64,000 nt of DNA from CAVTRI01 sp963737075 (lineage in GTDB: Bacteria > Actinomycetota > Acidimicrobiia > Acidimicrobiales > Palsa-688): assembly GCA_963737075.1 (NCBI GenBank), contig CAVTRI010000002.1:992001-1056000 (forward strand). The letters are read 5' to 3'. The position numbers were made by a program, and so were the translations under genes. Positions 41,807 to 51,270 of this stretch are shown here, piece by piece. The notes under the pieces are model-generated. The model ran no database searches. It had not been told where the DNA came from and worked only from the letters and a program-made list of their open reading frames with translations. The stretch's first letter is position 1. The number at the start of each line of letters is the position of its first letter.

Positions 41807-42907
41807 TCAGGACACCCGGACCGGCATGAGCAGGTACAGGTAGTCGTCGGCTTCCCCGACCGGTCGCAACGTCACCGGTTTGAGTGCGTCGAGGGTTTCC
41901 AGTTGCAGCTCCTCGGTGCTTATCGCTTCCGCCCCGTCAATCAGATACTGGGGGTTGAACGCCACGGTCATCTCCGCCCCCTCGTACTTGGCGTCGACGT
42001 CTTCGGTCGCAGTCCCCCAGTCGGTGGTGATAACGGTCAATTGGATCCCCTCAGGCCGCAGCGCCACCCGGACCGGGGTGGTGGCATCACGAGCCAACAA
42101 CTTGACCCGTCGCACCGCGTCGGCAAGCGGTTCGCGCCCGACGACCAACCGGTTGGGGTAGCCGGTCGGAATCAGACCCCGGTAGTTGGGGAACTCGCCT
42201 TCGATCAGCCGGGTCGTAAGCGTCACCTCGCCCACGGAGAAGGTGGCGTCGTGAGCTCCCAGGCGTAAAAGGACACTCGCATCTGCTCCGAGCAGCCGCT
42301 GCAACTCGTTGAGGGCCCGGGACGGCACCAGCACCCGCTGGCCCTCCTGCAGTACGCCGGCACCGGCCAGATCCCGCACCGCCAGTCGATACGAGTCGGT
42401 GGCCACTAGCCGCAGCCCGCCCTCCTCGGCGGCCACCAGGACCCCGGTCAGGATGGGCCGCGAATCCTCGCTGGACGCCGCCCTCGTCACCTGACGAAGG
42501 GCGTCCGACAGCCCGGCACCAGGCAAGGTGACGGCGTCGCCAGTAGCCGCCGGAATGCGAGGAAAGTCGCCCGCTGGATGCGTCCGCACGCTGAATTGCG
42601 ACCGGCCGGCCGCGATTCGAAGCTCGTCATCGTCGGCCTCCAGCGCGACCGCGCCCGGCTCGAGCGCCCGCACGATATCGGTGATCAGCCGCCCCGGCGC
42701 AACAGCGACCCCGTCGGCACCACCCGTGACCGTCGTTTCGACCGTGATCGTCAGGTCGAGGTCAGTACCGGTCACGCGCAGCCGGTCCCCGGTGGTCTCC
42801 ACGCGGACACCGGATAATACGGGCAGCGCGCCGCTGCGGCCGGCTACCGCGCGTCCCGCGGTACCAAGGGCTTCGACGAGGACGTCACGTTCGCATCTGA
42901 GCTTCAC
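41807..42907 (-). CDS. dnaN: DNA polymerase III beta clamp
   Basis: 366 residues from GTG 42907 (MKLRCERDVLVEALGTAGRA). Three clamp domains are seen: VRTHPAGDFPRIP, VATDSYRLAVRDL and the C-terminal LRPVGEADDYLYLLMPVRVS ending. It forms the sliding clamp for Pol III. It lies 232 bp from the dnaA stop; that gap holds several DnaA-box-like sequences. Confidence 0.97.
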   Translation of the reverse strand: MKLRCERDVLVEALGTAGRAVAGRSGALPVLSGVRVETTGDRLRVTGTDLDLTITVETTVTGGADGVAVAPGRLITDIVRALEPGAVALEADDDELRIAAGRSQFSVRTHPAGDFPRIPAATGDAVTLPGAGLSDALRQVTRAASSEDSRPILTGVLVAAEEGGLRLVATDSYRLAVRDLAGAGVLQEGQRVLVPSRALNELQRLLGADASVLLRLGAHDATFSVGEVTLTTRLIEGEFPNYRGLIPTGYPNRLVVGREPLADAVRRVKLLARDATTPVRVALRPEGIQLTVITTDWGTATEDVDAKYEGAEMTVAFNPQYLIDGAEAISTEELQLETLDALKPVTLRPVGEADDYLYLLMPVRVS

Positions 42908-43139
42908 TGGTGCGCCTTCCCTACTCCTGCTGTTCTTTTACCTTGAAAGACAAGGCAGTAGTAGTAATAGTCCTGTGGATTGGGGATAACCTGGGATCGG
43001 CCCTGGTCAGAGCCGGTTTGCCTTTCCGTCGGCGATCCCCAGGCTTCCACAGGGGAGTGACGATGGGACGGATGGCTTGTGGACGCAGCTGGGGCCGTCC
43101 CCCGAAATCACATGATGCCGACACAACCCGTCCCCACGC
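42908..43139. other. dnaA-dnaN intergenic region, possible oriC part
   Basis: 232 bases with AT-rich tracts at 42945-42972 and DnaA-box-like sites: rc CAATCCACA at 42974-42982 (7 of 9 to TTATCCACA), rc TTATCCCCA at 42981-42989 (8 of 9), GCTTCCACA at 43043-43051, and rc GCGTCCACA at 43078-43086. The dnaA-dnaN gap is the usual origin site in actinobacteria, but it is shorter and has fewer boxes than is typical. Confidence 0.55.
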
Positions 43140-44537
43140 TCAGCCACCTTTGATCTTGAGGATCAGCTCGGTGACCTGGTCGTAGGTCTGGCGTCGTTCT
43201 TTCATCAGGCCAGCAACCTTTTCGACGGCGTGGATCACGGTGGTGTGGTCCCGGCCGCCGAACTCCCGTGCGATGGCGGGATAGCTGAAATCGGTTAGCT
43301 CCCGGAACACGTACATGCCGATCTGACGGGCGTTGACGAGCGGCCGCCGGCGGCTGGTGCCGCACAGGTCGGCGACGCTGAACCCGAACGTGGATGCCGT
43401 GGCGTCCAGGATCGCGCCCGGCGTGATCTGCTGAGGTCGGCTGGCCGCCAGGATGTCCGACAGGACGATCTCTGCGGTCTCCAGCGTGAGCGCCTCATGG
43501 TTGAGGCTGGCGAAGGCCGACACTCGGATGAGCGCTCCTTCCAACTCCCGGATGTTGTCGGTGACGTTGGTGGCGATCAACTCCAGGACGTCGCCGGGGA
43601 TGGGGGTCGGTTCGCTGTCGGCTTTCTTGCGCAGGATGGCGAGGCGGGTTTCGAGCTCGGGGGGCTGGACGTCGGTCGTTAGTCCCCACTCGAATCGGCT
43701 TCGCAGCCGGTCTTCCAGGGTGGCGATCGAGCGTGGGTGCCGGTCCGAGGAAAGCACGATCTGCCGGTTGCCCTCGTACAGGGAGTTGAACGTGTGGAAA
43801 AACTCCTCCTGCAGGCCTTCTTTGCCCTCCATGAACTGGATGTCGTCGACGAGCAGCACGTCACAGTCGCGGTAGCGGCGTTTGAAGGACTGTTGGCCGT
43901 TGGTGCGGATGGCGTCGACAAAATCGTTCATGAAGGTCTCGGTGGACACGTACCGCACCTGGAGGCTGGAGAAGTTTTCGCTGACGTAGTGGCCGATGGC
44001 ATGCAGAAGGTGGGTTTTGCCGAGACCGGAGTCTCCGTGGACGAATAAGGGGTTGTAGGACCTGGCCGGTGTCTCTGCGACCCGCAGGGAGGCCGCGTGG
44101 GCGAACCGGTTGGATGAGCCGATCACGAAGGCGTCGAATGTATAGCGCGGGTTGAGGGCGGGCGGCTCTGCTCGCCTGCTCGTCGTGAGGCCCTGGTTGA
44201 ACCGTGCGGTTGCGCTTTTCCCCGAGAACACCAACTCAGGCGGCGCTTCCTCGACTTCCTCGTCGTCGTCGATGTCCTCGGGCAGGACCGACGGCCTGAC
44301 CAGCAGCCGCACCCGGAGCGGCCGGCCGGCCAGATCGCTGGCGGCACCTTCGAGGTTGGACTGGTAACGCTCCTCCACGCGGTCCCGAATGAGGGAACTC
44401 GGAGCGGAGAGGGTGAGGGCGTCCTCGTCCAGTGCTTCGGCGTGCAGCGACGCCATGCAGGTGGCCCATGTGGCCTCAGACACTTGGACTCGCAGGCTGT
44501 GCGAACACGCTTTCCACAGGTCTCCGGCGCCGTTCAC
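43140..44537 (-). CDS. dnaA: chromosomal replication initiator DnaA
   Basis: 465 residues from GTG 44537 (VNGAGDLWKACSHSLRVQVS), chosen because it begins the family's domain I; the upstream extension to 44696 runs over DnaA boxes. Domain III (AAA+) has GDSGLGKTHLLHAIGHYV and VLLVDDIQFMEGKEG. Domain IV has LCGTSRRRPLVNARQIGMYV and the signature GGRDHTTVIHAVEKV. It binds DnaA boxes and opens the origin. Domain II (acidic DIDDDEEVEEAP) is short. Confidence 0.96.
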   Translation of the reverse strand: MNGAGDLWKACSHSLRVQVSEATWATCMASLHAEALDEDALTLSAPSSLIRDRVEERYQSNLEGAASDLAGRPLRVRLLVRPSVLPEDIDDDEEVEEAPPELVFSGKSATARFNQGLTTSRRAEPPALNPRYTFDAFVIGSSNRFAHAASLRVAETPARSYNPLFVHGDSGLGKTHLLHAIGHYVSENFSSLQVRYVSTETFMNDFVDAIRTNGQQSFKRRYRDCDVLLVDDIQFMEGKEGLQEEFFHTFNSLYEGNRQIVLSSDRHPRSIATLEDRLRSRFEWGLTTDVQPPELETRLAILRKKADSEPTPIPGDVLELIATNVTDNIRELEGALIRVSAFASLNHEALTLETAEIVLSDILAASRPQQITPGAILDATASTFGFSVADLCGTSRRRPLVNARQIGMYVFRELTDFSYPAIAREFGGRDHTTVIHAVEKVAGLMKERRQTYDQVTELILKIKGG

Positions 44538-44600
44538 GTCGTGTTCATGCCTCTCACACCTGCCGTCGTCCACAGGACCATCCACAACTTGTGGAGAACA
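44505..44600. other. DnaA-box cluster upstream of dnaA
   Basis: Close-packed sites: CTTTCCACA (44510-44518, inside the dnaA start region), TCGTCCACA (44566-44574, 8 of 9 to TTGTCCACA), CCATCCACA (44578-44586) and rc TCTCCACAA (44589-44597). It may be the functional origin core or a dnaA autoregulatory region. The gap to the kinase start at 44789 holds no gene, and rpmH is absent. Confidence 0.55.
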
Positions 44601-44788
44601 CGGCTCAGGGGCACACCGGTCCCGCTGCCCCTGGGGAAAGAAGCCGCTCTCCTGCCGCCGGCCCGTCCAGCCGGAGCAGTTTGTCGACCGTAGCACCGAC
44701 CACGCCCGCGGCGTTCAGTCGACAAGAGATTTCCGCTATGTGCCGCACGGCGCGGGCCGCCCGGGCGCTGGAGAGGGTGAATGGCATC

Positions 44789-46422
<1,634 letters not shown>

Positions 46423-46430
46423 CCTTTTAC

Positions 46431-46530
46431 GAGTTGTTGGCGGCCACCGCCGAAGTCTTTCGAGTAATCGCGCGCATGCGCGCGATTACTCGCTGAAGTT
46501 CGATGCCCGGCCCGAACAACTCGTCAATGT
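46431..46530. repeat. nested-palindrome element, copy A3
   Basis: Outer arms ACGAGTTGTT (46429-46438) and AACAACTCGT (46515-46524) enclose a perfect 32-base palindrome at 46461-46492 (CGAGTAATCGCGCGCATG and its complement). The right flank ACAACTCGTCAATGTTCCGG is the inverse of the left flank of copy A1. It overlaps the 3' end of the remnant at 46486-46782. Confidence 0.85.
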
Positions 46531-46782
46531 TCCGGTAGCCCAGCTGGTTGTCGCCGCGGAGAGCGGCCCTCGGCGCCGGTTCGACCCTCCGTTATGGGTG
46601 TTGGAGAGCCAGGCGTCGCCGTTGAGGAGCTTCACGGCCGCCGCCGGCTCCCGGTTGCCGGTCACCGCCAGGACGGTGACCGCGGTCAGGACGGCCGCGA
46701 CCGCCAGAACGACCGCGGCAATCCTGCCCCGGCGGTCTCCCACAATCCGTCTCACAGCAGGGCGCGTCCTCCGTCGAGTCAT
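46486..46782 (-). pseudogene. truncated membrane/secreted protein remnant
   Basis: ATG 46782 opens a 98-residue frame: MTRRRTRPAVRRIVGDRRGR, a transmembrane helix (IAAVVLAVAAVLTAVTVLAV) and EPAAAVKLLNGDAWLSNTHN. The last resembles the opening of a longer extracellular repeat or propeller protein of the kind found near Ser/Thr kinases. The sequence then loses character and runs into the A3 palindrome. It is likely the 5' stump of a larger gene, with the rest lost. I do not recognise the family with confidence. Confidence 0.5.
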
Positions 46783-46925
46783 CAAAACCGGCACAGGCTA
46801 ACAACGACCTGTGATCGTTCGAAGACGCCCCTGTGAGCATTCAAACAAGACCGATACCGTCTCGGGCATAGCAAAGGGCTCGCGTTCGACTGAACCGATG
46901 CGACATATCGCGATAGCCTGACGCG

Positions 46926-47435
46926 GTGCCGAGATTCGAGCCCTCGGGGGGGTGGCGCGGCCCGGGACGGCGCTGGGATGGCGGTCACCGCCTGCGCCGC
47001 GGAGACATCCGCCCCATGCTGCTCACGGCGCTGTTGGATGGCCCCGCTCACGGCTACGAGGTGATCCGCCGGCTCGAGGCGCGCAGTGGCGGCATGTGGC
47101 GACCGAGCGCCGGCTCTGTCTACCCGACGTTGCAACTCCTGGAGGAAGAAGGGTTGCTGCGAGCCGAGGAGGCCGACGGAAAGCGGGTGTACGAGCTGAC
47201 CGACACTGGGCGGTCCGCTGCCGAAGCGGCGGTCGCGCGCGGCCCTCGGGCGCCGTGGGCCCGCGACGCCGGTCCCGAGAATGGAGGTGAGCTCCAGCTT
47301 CGGGAAGCCATGGAACAGCTGCAGTTGGCGGCGCGGCAGGTGATGATCGCTGGCACGCCACCGCAGATGAAGCACGCCGCTGAGCTGCTGGCGACCACCC
47401 GGCAGCAGCTGTACCGGCTGCTCGCCGAGGCCTGA
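46926..47435 (+). CDS. PadR-family transcriptional regulator
   Basis: 169 residues from GTG 46926. The winged HTH (about 25-105) has LRRGDIRPMLLTALLDGPAHGYEVIRRLEARSGGMWRPSAGSVYPTLQLLEEEGLLRAEEADGKRVYELTD. The C-terminal helix is for dimerisation (REAMEQLQLAARQVMIAGTP). PadR proteins repress transport or resistance genes. It lies 280 bp upstream of the metal-transport operon on the same strand, so it might regulate it or be unrelated. Confidence 0.9.
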   Translation: MPRFEPSGGWRGPGRRWDGGHRLRRGDIRPMLLTALLDGPAHGYEVIRRLEARSGGMWRPSAGSVYPTLQLLEEEGLLRAEEADGKRVYELTDTGRSAAEAAVARGPRAPWARDAGPENGGELQLREAMEQLQLAARQVMIAGTPPQMKHAAELLATTRQQLYRLLAEA

Positions 47436-47445
47436 ACCGGTACGC

Positions 47446-47600
47446 TGTCGTGCATTAGGTCAACACGGAACGAGGAGGTGGCTGCGATGCGATCCAAACC
47501 TGGCGGCAGCGAGCCTCCCAGTCGTCCGTCCTGAGGGCACTCCGGAGCGCTCATTCGGCGCCTAACGCCGGCGGCTAAACGCGGCGCCACCCGGCAGCCC
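47446..47600 (+). promoter_or_regulatory. structured leader ahead of the metal-transport operon
   Basis: Hairpin 1: GGAGG (47474-47478) and GCTGC (47481-47485) pair with CCTCC (47514-47518) and GCAGC (47506-47510), separated by small internal bulges. This buries the ribosome-binding site of a 15-codon leader ORF. Hairpin 2: GGCGCC at 47557-47562 and 47583-47588. The next gene starts at 47717. I looked for M-box and yybP-ykoY cores and did not see them. Confidence 0.55.
47487..47534 (+). CDS. 15-residue Pro-containing leader peptide candidate
   Basis: ATG 47487 preceded by GAGGAGGTGGCTGCG. It encodes MRSKPGGSEPPSRPS and then TGA. Four prolines in 15 residues and a Glu-Pro-Pro step echo the MgtL-type leader peptides that sense Mg2+ by ribosome stalling or destabilisation upstream of Mg2+ transporters. 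The genes that follow are an MgtE-N/CBS protein and an Nramp-related transporter. This is inference from layout, not homology. Confidence 0.45.
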   Translation: MRSKPGGSEPPSRPS

Positions 47601-47716
47601 CCACTCTTTCAGGAGTTGACCATGCAGATCGCGACGCGCGCGTCCATTCTTTCTGTCTCTTGTCTGTGTACCCCCAGGTCGGGGCGCCGTCCCCGCGCGG
47701 CAGTAGTGTCCCCCAC

Positions 47717-49000
47717 GTGCACCTTTCCGCCCTACTCGGAGCCCAGCTCGTCTCGCCGAGCGGCGAGGGCGTGGGCAAGGTCGACGACGTGATCGCGCGT
47801 CTGCGAGAGGGGGATTACCCGCTCGTGACGGGACTGGTCGCCAAGGTTGGCGGGCGCCGTCTGTTCCTGCCCATCGGCAGGGTGGGCGACTTCGCTTCGC
47901 CCCGCGTGGGGCTCACGCAGCCGACGGTGGACCTGCGCAGCTTCGAGCGGCGCGACGGCGAGGTGTTGCTGCGGGAGGACATCCTCGGGCACCGGCTGAT
48001 CGACGTGGCCGACGCGGAGCTCGTGCGCGCCTGGGATGTCGAACTCCAGGAGACCGGGGAAGGCTGGATCCTGCAGTGCTTCGACACCCGACGACCTCCG
48101 CGATTGTTCGGTCTCATTCCGCGGGGTGGCGGCCACGAGTGTGCCGATTGGCGGTCGTTCGAGCCCCTCGTCGGGCACACGCCGAGCCTCCGCACCCGGA
48201 GCGCGTTCGGACGCTTGCGCAGGCTCAAGCCGGCGCAGATCGCCGACCTGCTCGAGGAAGCGTCGAGGACCGAGGGCACCGAGATCCTCGACGTGGTGCA
48301 CGCCGACCCGGAGCTCGAGGCCGACGTGTTCGAGGAGCTCGACCCCGACACGGCCAACAAGCTGTTCGGGGACAAGACCGACCAGGAGGTAGCGGAGGTC
48401 ATCGCCCACATGCGGGCCGACGACGCAGCCGACGCCATCGCCGAGCTGCCGCAGGGTCGGCGGCAGAAGGTGCTCGACCTGCTGCCAGCCGGGACCCGAG
48501 CCAAGGTGCTGACGCTGATGGGGTTCAACGCCACGAGCGCGGGGGGGATCATGGGAGTGGAGTTCCTGGCCGCCCCGGCGGAGGCGACGGTTGAGGAGGC
48601 GTTACGGCGGGTTCGCCTGGCCCGGGACGTGCAACCCGAGGCGCTGGTCACCGTGCACTGCGTCGACGAGGTCCACCGCCTTTGCGGCACGGTCACCGTG
48701 GTCGCGCTCATGCAGGCCGAGCCCGAGGCCCAGCTGAGCGACGTGGCCGACACCGATCCGGTGCGGGTCAGCACCGACAGCGACGTGGTCGATGTGGCGC
48801 TGTTGATGGCGGACTACAACCTCATGACGGTCCCCGTCGTCGACGATGACAACCGGCTGCTCGGGGTGATCACTGTCGATGACGTTCTCGAAACCACCAT
48901 CCCCGACGACTGGCGGCGAAGAGAGCCTCCGACACATCCCGAGAGCGTGGCCGATATCGACGCCGCGGCGATGACCAACCACTCGGAACCTAGGAGCTAG
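47717..49000 (+). CDS. PRC-barrel / MgtE-N / CBS-domain protein without membrane channel
   Basis: 427 residues from GTG 47717 (MHLSALLGAQLVSPSGEGVG); TTG 47660 is an alternative. Order: PRC-barrel-like domain (1-95), a second beta region to about 165, MgtE intracellular N-domain (about 180-270: FEELDPDTANKLFGDKTDQEVAEVIAHMRADDAADAIAELP), then two CBS motifs ending VPVVDDDNRLLGVITVDDVLE. In MgtE this N+CBS cytosolic part senses Mg2+ and gates the channel. Here no transmembrane segment follows; instead the Nramp-like transporter begins 4 bp later, which it probably regulates. Confidence 0.88.
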   Translation: MHLSALLGAQLVSPSGEGVGKVDDVIARLREGDYPLVTGLVAKVGGRRLFLPIGRVGDFASPRVGLTQPTVDLRSFERRDGEVLLREDILGHRLIDVADAELVRAWDVELQETGEGWILQCFDTRRPPRLFGLIPRGGGHECADWRSFEPLVGHTPSLRTRSAFGRLRRLKPAQIADLLEEASRTEGTEILDVVHADPELEADVFEELDPDTANKLFGDKTDQEVAEVIAHMRADDAADAIAELPQGRRQKVLDLLPAGTRAKVLTLMGFNATSAGGIMGVEFLAAPAEATVEEALRRVRLARDVQPEALVTVHCVDEVHRLCGTVTVVALMQAEPEAQLSDVADTDPVRVSTDSDVVDVALLMADYNLMTVPVVDDDNRLLGVITVDDVLETTIPDDWRRREPPTHPESVADIDAAAMTNHSEPRS

Positions 49001-49004
49001 CCCT

Positions 49005-50699
49005 GTGACGGACCGCGAGGCCGCCCGGGGCACCGAAAGCTCCGAGGCGGCGAACTCGACACGCCCCCCGGTCGCTCTGGCGCGCCCGTCGGCGGTCCTC
49101 GACGAAGCACACCTCGGCGACATTGAAGGGGCCTTCGGGCGGGTTTCCGTCGGGGATATCGGCGAACGTCATACCTGGCGCCAGCGCCTCCTCACCCTGG
49201 CCGCCATCGTCGGTCCGGGGATCATCGTCATGGTCGGCGACAACGACGCCGGCGGCGTCTCGACCTACGCGCAGGCCGGGCAGAATTACCACACCAGCCT
49301 CTTGTGGACCCTCCTGTTGCTCGTCCCCGTCCTGATCGTCAATCAAGAGATGGTGGTGCGGCTGGGGGCGGTCACCGGCGTGGGCCATGCCCGGCTGATC
49401 AACGAGCGCTTTGGGCGTGGGTGGGGTTGGTTCAGTGTGGGCGACCTTTTCGTTCTCAATTTCCTGACGATCGTCACCGAGTTCATTGGTATATCGCTGG
49501 CCGCTTCGTATGCTGGCGTCTCCGCGTATGTGGCTGTCCCGTTGGGGGCCGTCGCCCTGGTGGCAATTATGGTCACCGGAAGCTTTCAACGGTGGGAACG
49601 CGCGATGTTCGCTTTCATCGCCATCAGCCTGATCCAGATTCCGATGTTTTTCCTCTCCCAGCCGCACTGGGGCACGATCGGACGAGATTTCGTGGTCCCC
49701 GGCGTCTACGGCGGGGTGTCATCGACGGCTGTGCTGCTGATCATTGCCATCGTGGGGACGACCGTGGCCCCATGGCAGCTGTTCTTCCAGCAGTCCAACA
49801 TCGTCGACAAGCGGATCACCCCGCGGTTTATCAGCTACGAGCGAGCCGACACCGTGATCGGCTCGATCGTGGTGGTGATTGGGGCGGCGGCGATCATGGT
49901 GGTTGCCAACTATGCGGCGACCGGCACGCCTGCGTTCGGGCACTTCACCGACGCCGCCGGGGTGGCGCACCTCCTGAGCGCCAGGGGCAAAGGCCTGGGA
50001 GCCATGTTTGCCATCGTGCTGTTCGACGCCAGCATCATTGGCGCCGCCGCGGTGACGCTGTCCACGAGTTACGCCTTCGGGGACGTATTCGGGATCCGCC
50101 ACTCGCTGCATCGCAGCTTCAAGGACGCCAAACAATTCTACTTCAGCTACACCGGGATGGTGACGCTGGCAGCGGCGATCGTGCTCATTCCTGGTGCTCC
50201 GCTGGGCCTGATTACCACGAGCGTGCAGGCTCTCGCGGGTCTGCTGCTGCCGTCGGCCAGTGTGTTCCTGCTGCTGCTGTGCAACGACCCCGAAGTGTTG
50301 GGCCCGTGGATCAACCCGCCGTGGCTCAACGTGCTCGCGGCGCTCATCGTCGGAACCCTGCTCATGCTGTCCGGGACCCTGATGGCGACCACGTTGTTCT
50401 CGCACATCGACGTCACCCAGGTGCTCATCTGGATGACGGTAGCGTTGGGCGCCGGCGGCCTTGCGGTATTCGCGGCGTTGCGCATTGCGGCCCGGCGCTC
50501 CGGCACGCTGCCTCGGCGGGCTTCCGCGCCCCGGGTCTCGCGTGTGGAGAAGATGTCGTGGAGGATGCCGCCACTGGCGCTGCTCAAGCCGGTCAGGTGG
50601 TCTCCGGGGTTGAGGGTCGGCATCCTGTCACTGCGCGCCTACCTCGTGTTGAGCGCGGTGTTGCTGCTGGTGAAAGCCATCCAGCTCGGCGGCGCCTGA
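49005..50699 (+). CDS. Nramp-family transporter, likely Nramp-related Mg2+ (NRMT) type
   Basis: 564 residues, about 11 transmembrane helices between 65 and 560 after a 60-residue cytosolic N-terminus. The TM1 metal motif, DPGN in Nramps, is GDNDAGGVSTYAQAGQ. In TM6 the usual Met-Pro-His reads TTVAPWQLFFQQSN, so the metal-binding Met is replaced by Ala. Loss of this Met is a published trait of Nramp-related magnesium transporters. Coupling to an MgtE-N/CBS protein (4-bp gap) agrees with Mg2+ rather than Mn2+/Fe2+. Proton coupling and selectivity remain inference. Confidence 0.87.
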   Translation: MTDREAARGTESSEAANSTRPPVALARPSAVLDEAHLGDIEGAFGRVSVGDIGERHTWRQRLLTLAAIVGPGIIVMVGDNDAGGVSTYAQAGQNYHTSLLWTLLLLVPVLIVNQEMVVRLGAVTGVGHARLINERFGRGWGWFSVGDLFVLNFLTIVTEFIGISLAASYAGVSAYVAVPLGAVALVAIMVTGSFQRWERAMFAFIAISLIQIPMFFLSQPHWGTIGRDFVVPGVYGGVSSTAVLLIIAIVGTTVAPWQLFFQQSNIVDKRITPRFISYERADTVIGSIVVVIGAAAIMVVANYAATGTPAFGHFTDAAGVAHLLSARGKGLGAMFAIVLFDASIIGAAAVTLSTSYAFGDVFGIRHSLHRSFKDAKQFYFSYTGMVTLAAAIVLIPGAPLGLITTSVQALAGLLLPSASVFLLLLCNDPEVLGPWINPPWLNVLAALIVGTLLMLSGTLMATTLFSHIDVTQVLIWMTVALGAGGLAVFAALRIAARRSGTLPRRASAPRVSRVEKMSWRMPPLALLKPVRWSPGLRVGILSLRAYLVLSAVLLLVKAIQLGGA

Positions 50700-50753
50700 C
50701 CCGGCCCCTTGTCGGCACCCGGGCCGACGCCTAGCGTGGCGGCCGTCGGTTGA

Positions 50754-51230
50754 CAGAAGACCGGGGATTATATCCATGGCCCGGACGCGAGCGTTTCGCC
50801 GGGCGGCCTGTCCCCCATCGCCTGCCCGGCCGGGTCGGCGTCGTTGGCGCCGACGGCGTTGGTGACGTGCGCGGCCACCCACACCGTCACCCAGGGTGAC
50901 CTCGCTGCGGGGACGCTCACCAACACGGCCGTAGCCCACGGGGATACGCCCTCTGGTGCCGCGATCGCGTTCGCCCCCTCGACCGCAACCGTGGAGGCCG
51001 CCGTCGCTCTGCCGCCGACCACCACGCCGGAGGAGCCGTCCCCCGCGGTCACGTCCCCCGCGGTCCCCGCCCCCAATGTCCCGCCCCCTCCCGAGGCGGG
51101 GTTGGCCGTCACCGGCACCCACCTCAGCCAGCTGGGGCAGCTCGCCGCAGGACTCTTGGTTGCCGGCGGCGTGCTGCTGTTGGCCGCGGCCCGCCCGGGC
51201 CGTCACCGCCGCGGCCGGCACCTCCGCTGA
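50754..51230 (+). pseudogene. C-terminal remnant of an LAVTG surface protein
   Basis: An open frame without a plausible start or signal peptide. It begins with the end of a DUF11-like repeat (LSPIACPAG, LVTCAATHTVTQGDLAAG, TLTNTAVAHG), then a Pro/Thr spacer. It finishes with LAVTGTHLSQL, a hydrophobic helix and an RPGRHRRGRH tail, i.e. a sorting signal. It faces the intact large surface protein across 40 bp. Likely debris from a paralogue after deletion or inversion. Confidence 0.7.
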
Positions 51231-51270
51231 CCACGCGGCCAGCAAGTCATGCCCACTGAGCGCCCGCCGG

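Noticed and set aside
47436..47716. M-box or yybP-ykoY metal riboswitch
   Set aside because: The conserved core sequences of both classes are not visible; only TTAGGT resembles the M-box start. A leader-peptide structure fits better.
49304..50734. 476-codon plus-strand frame overlapping the Nramp gene
   Set aside because: Arg/Ala-rich frame-shifted reading of the transporter; no hydrophobic periodicity.
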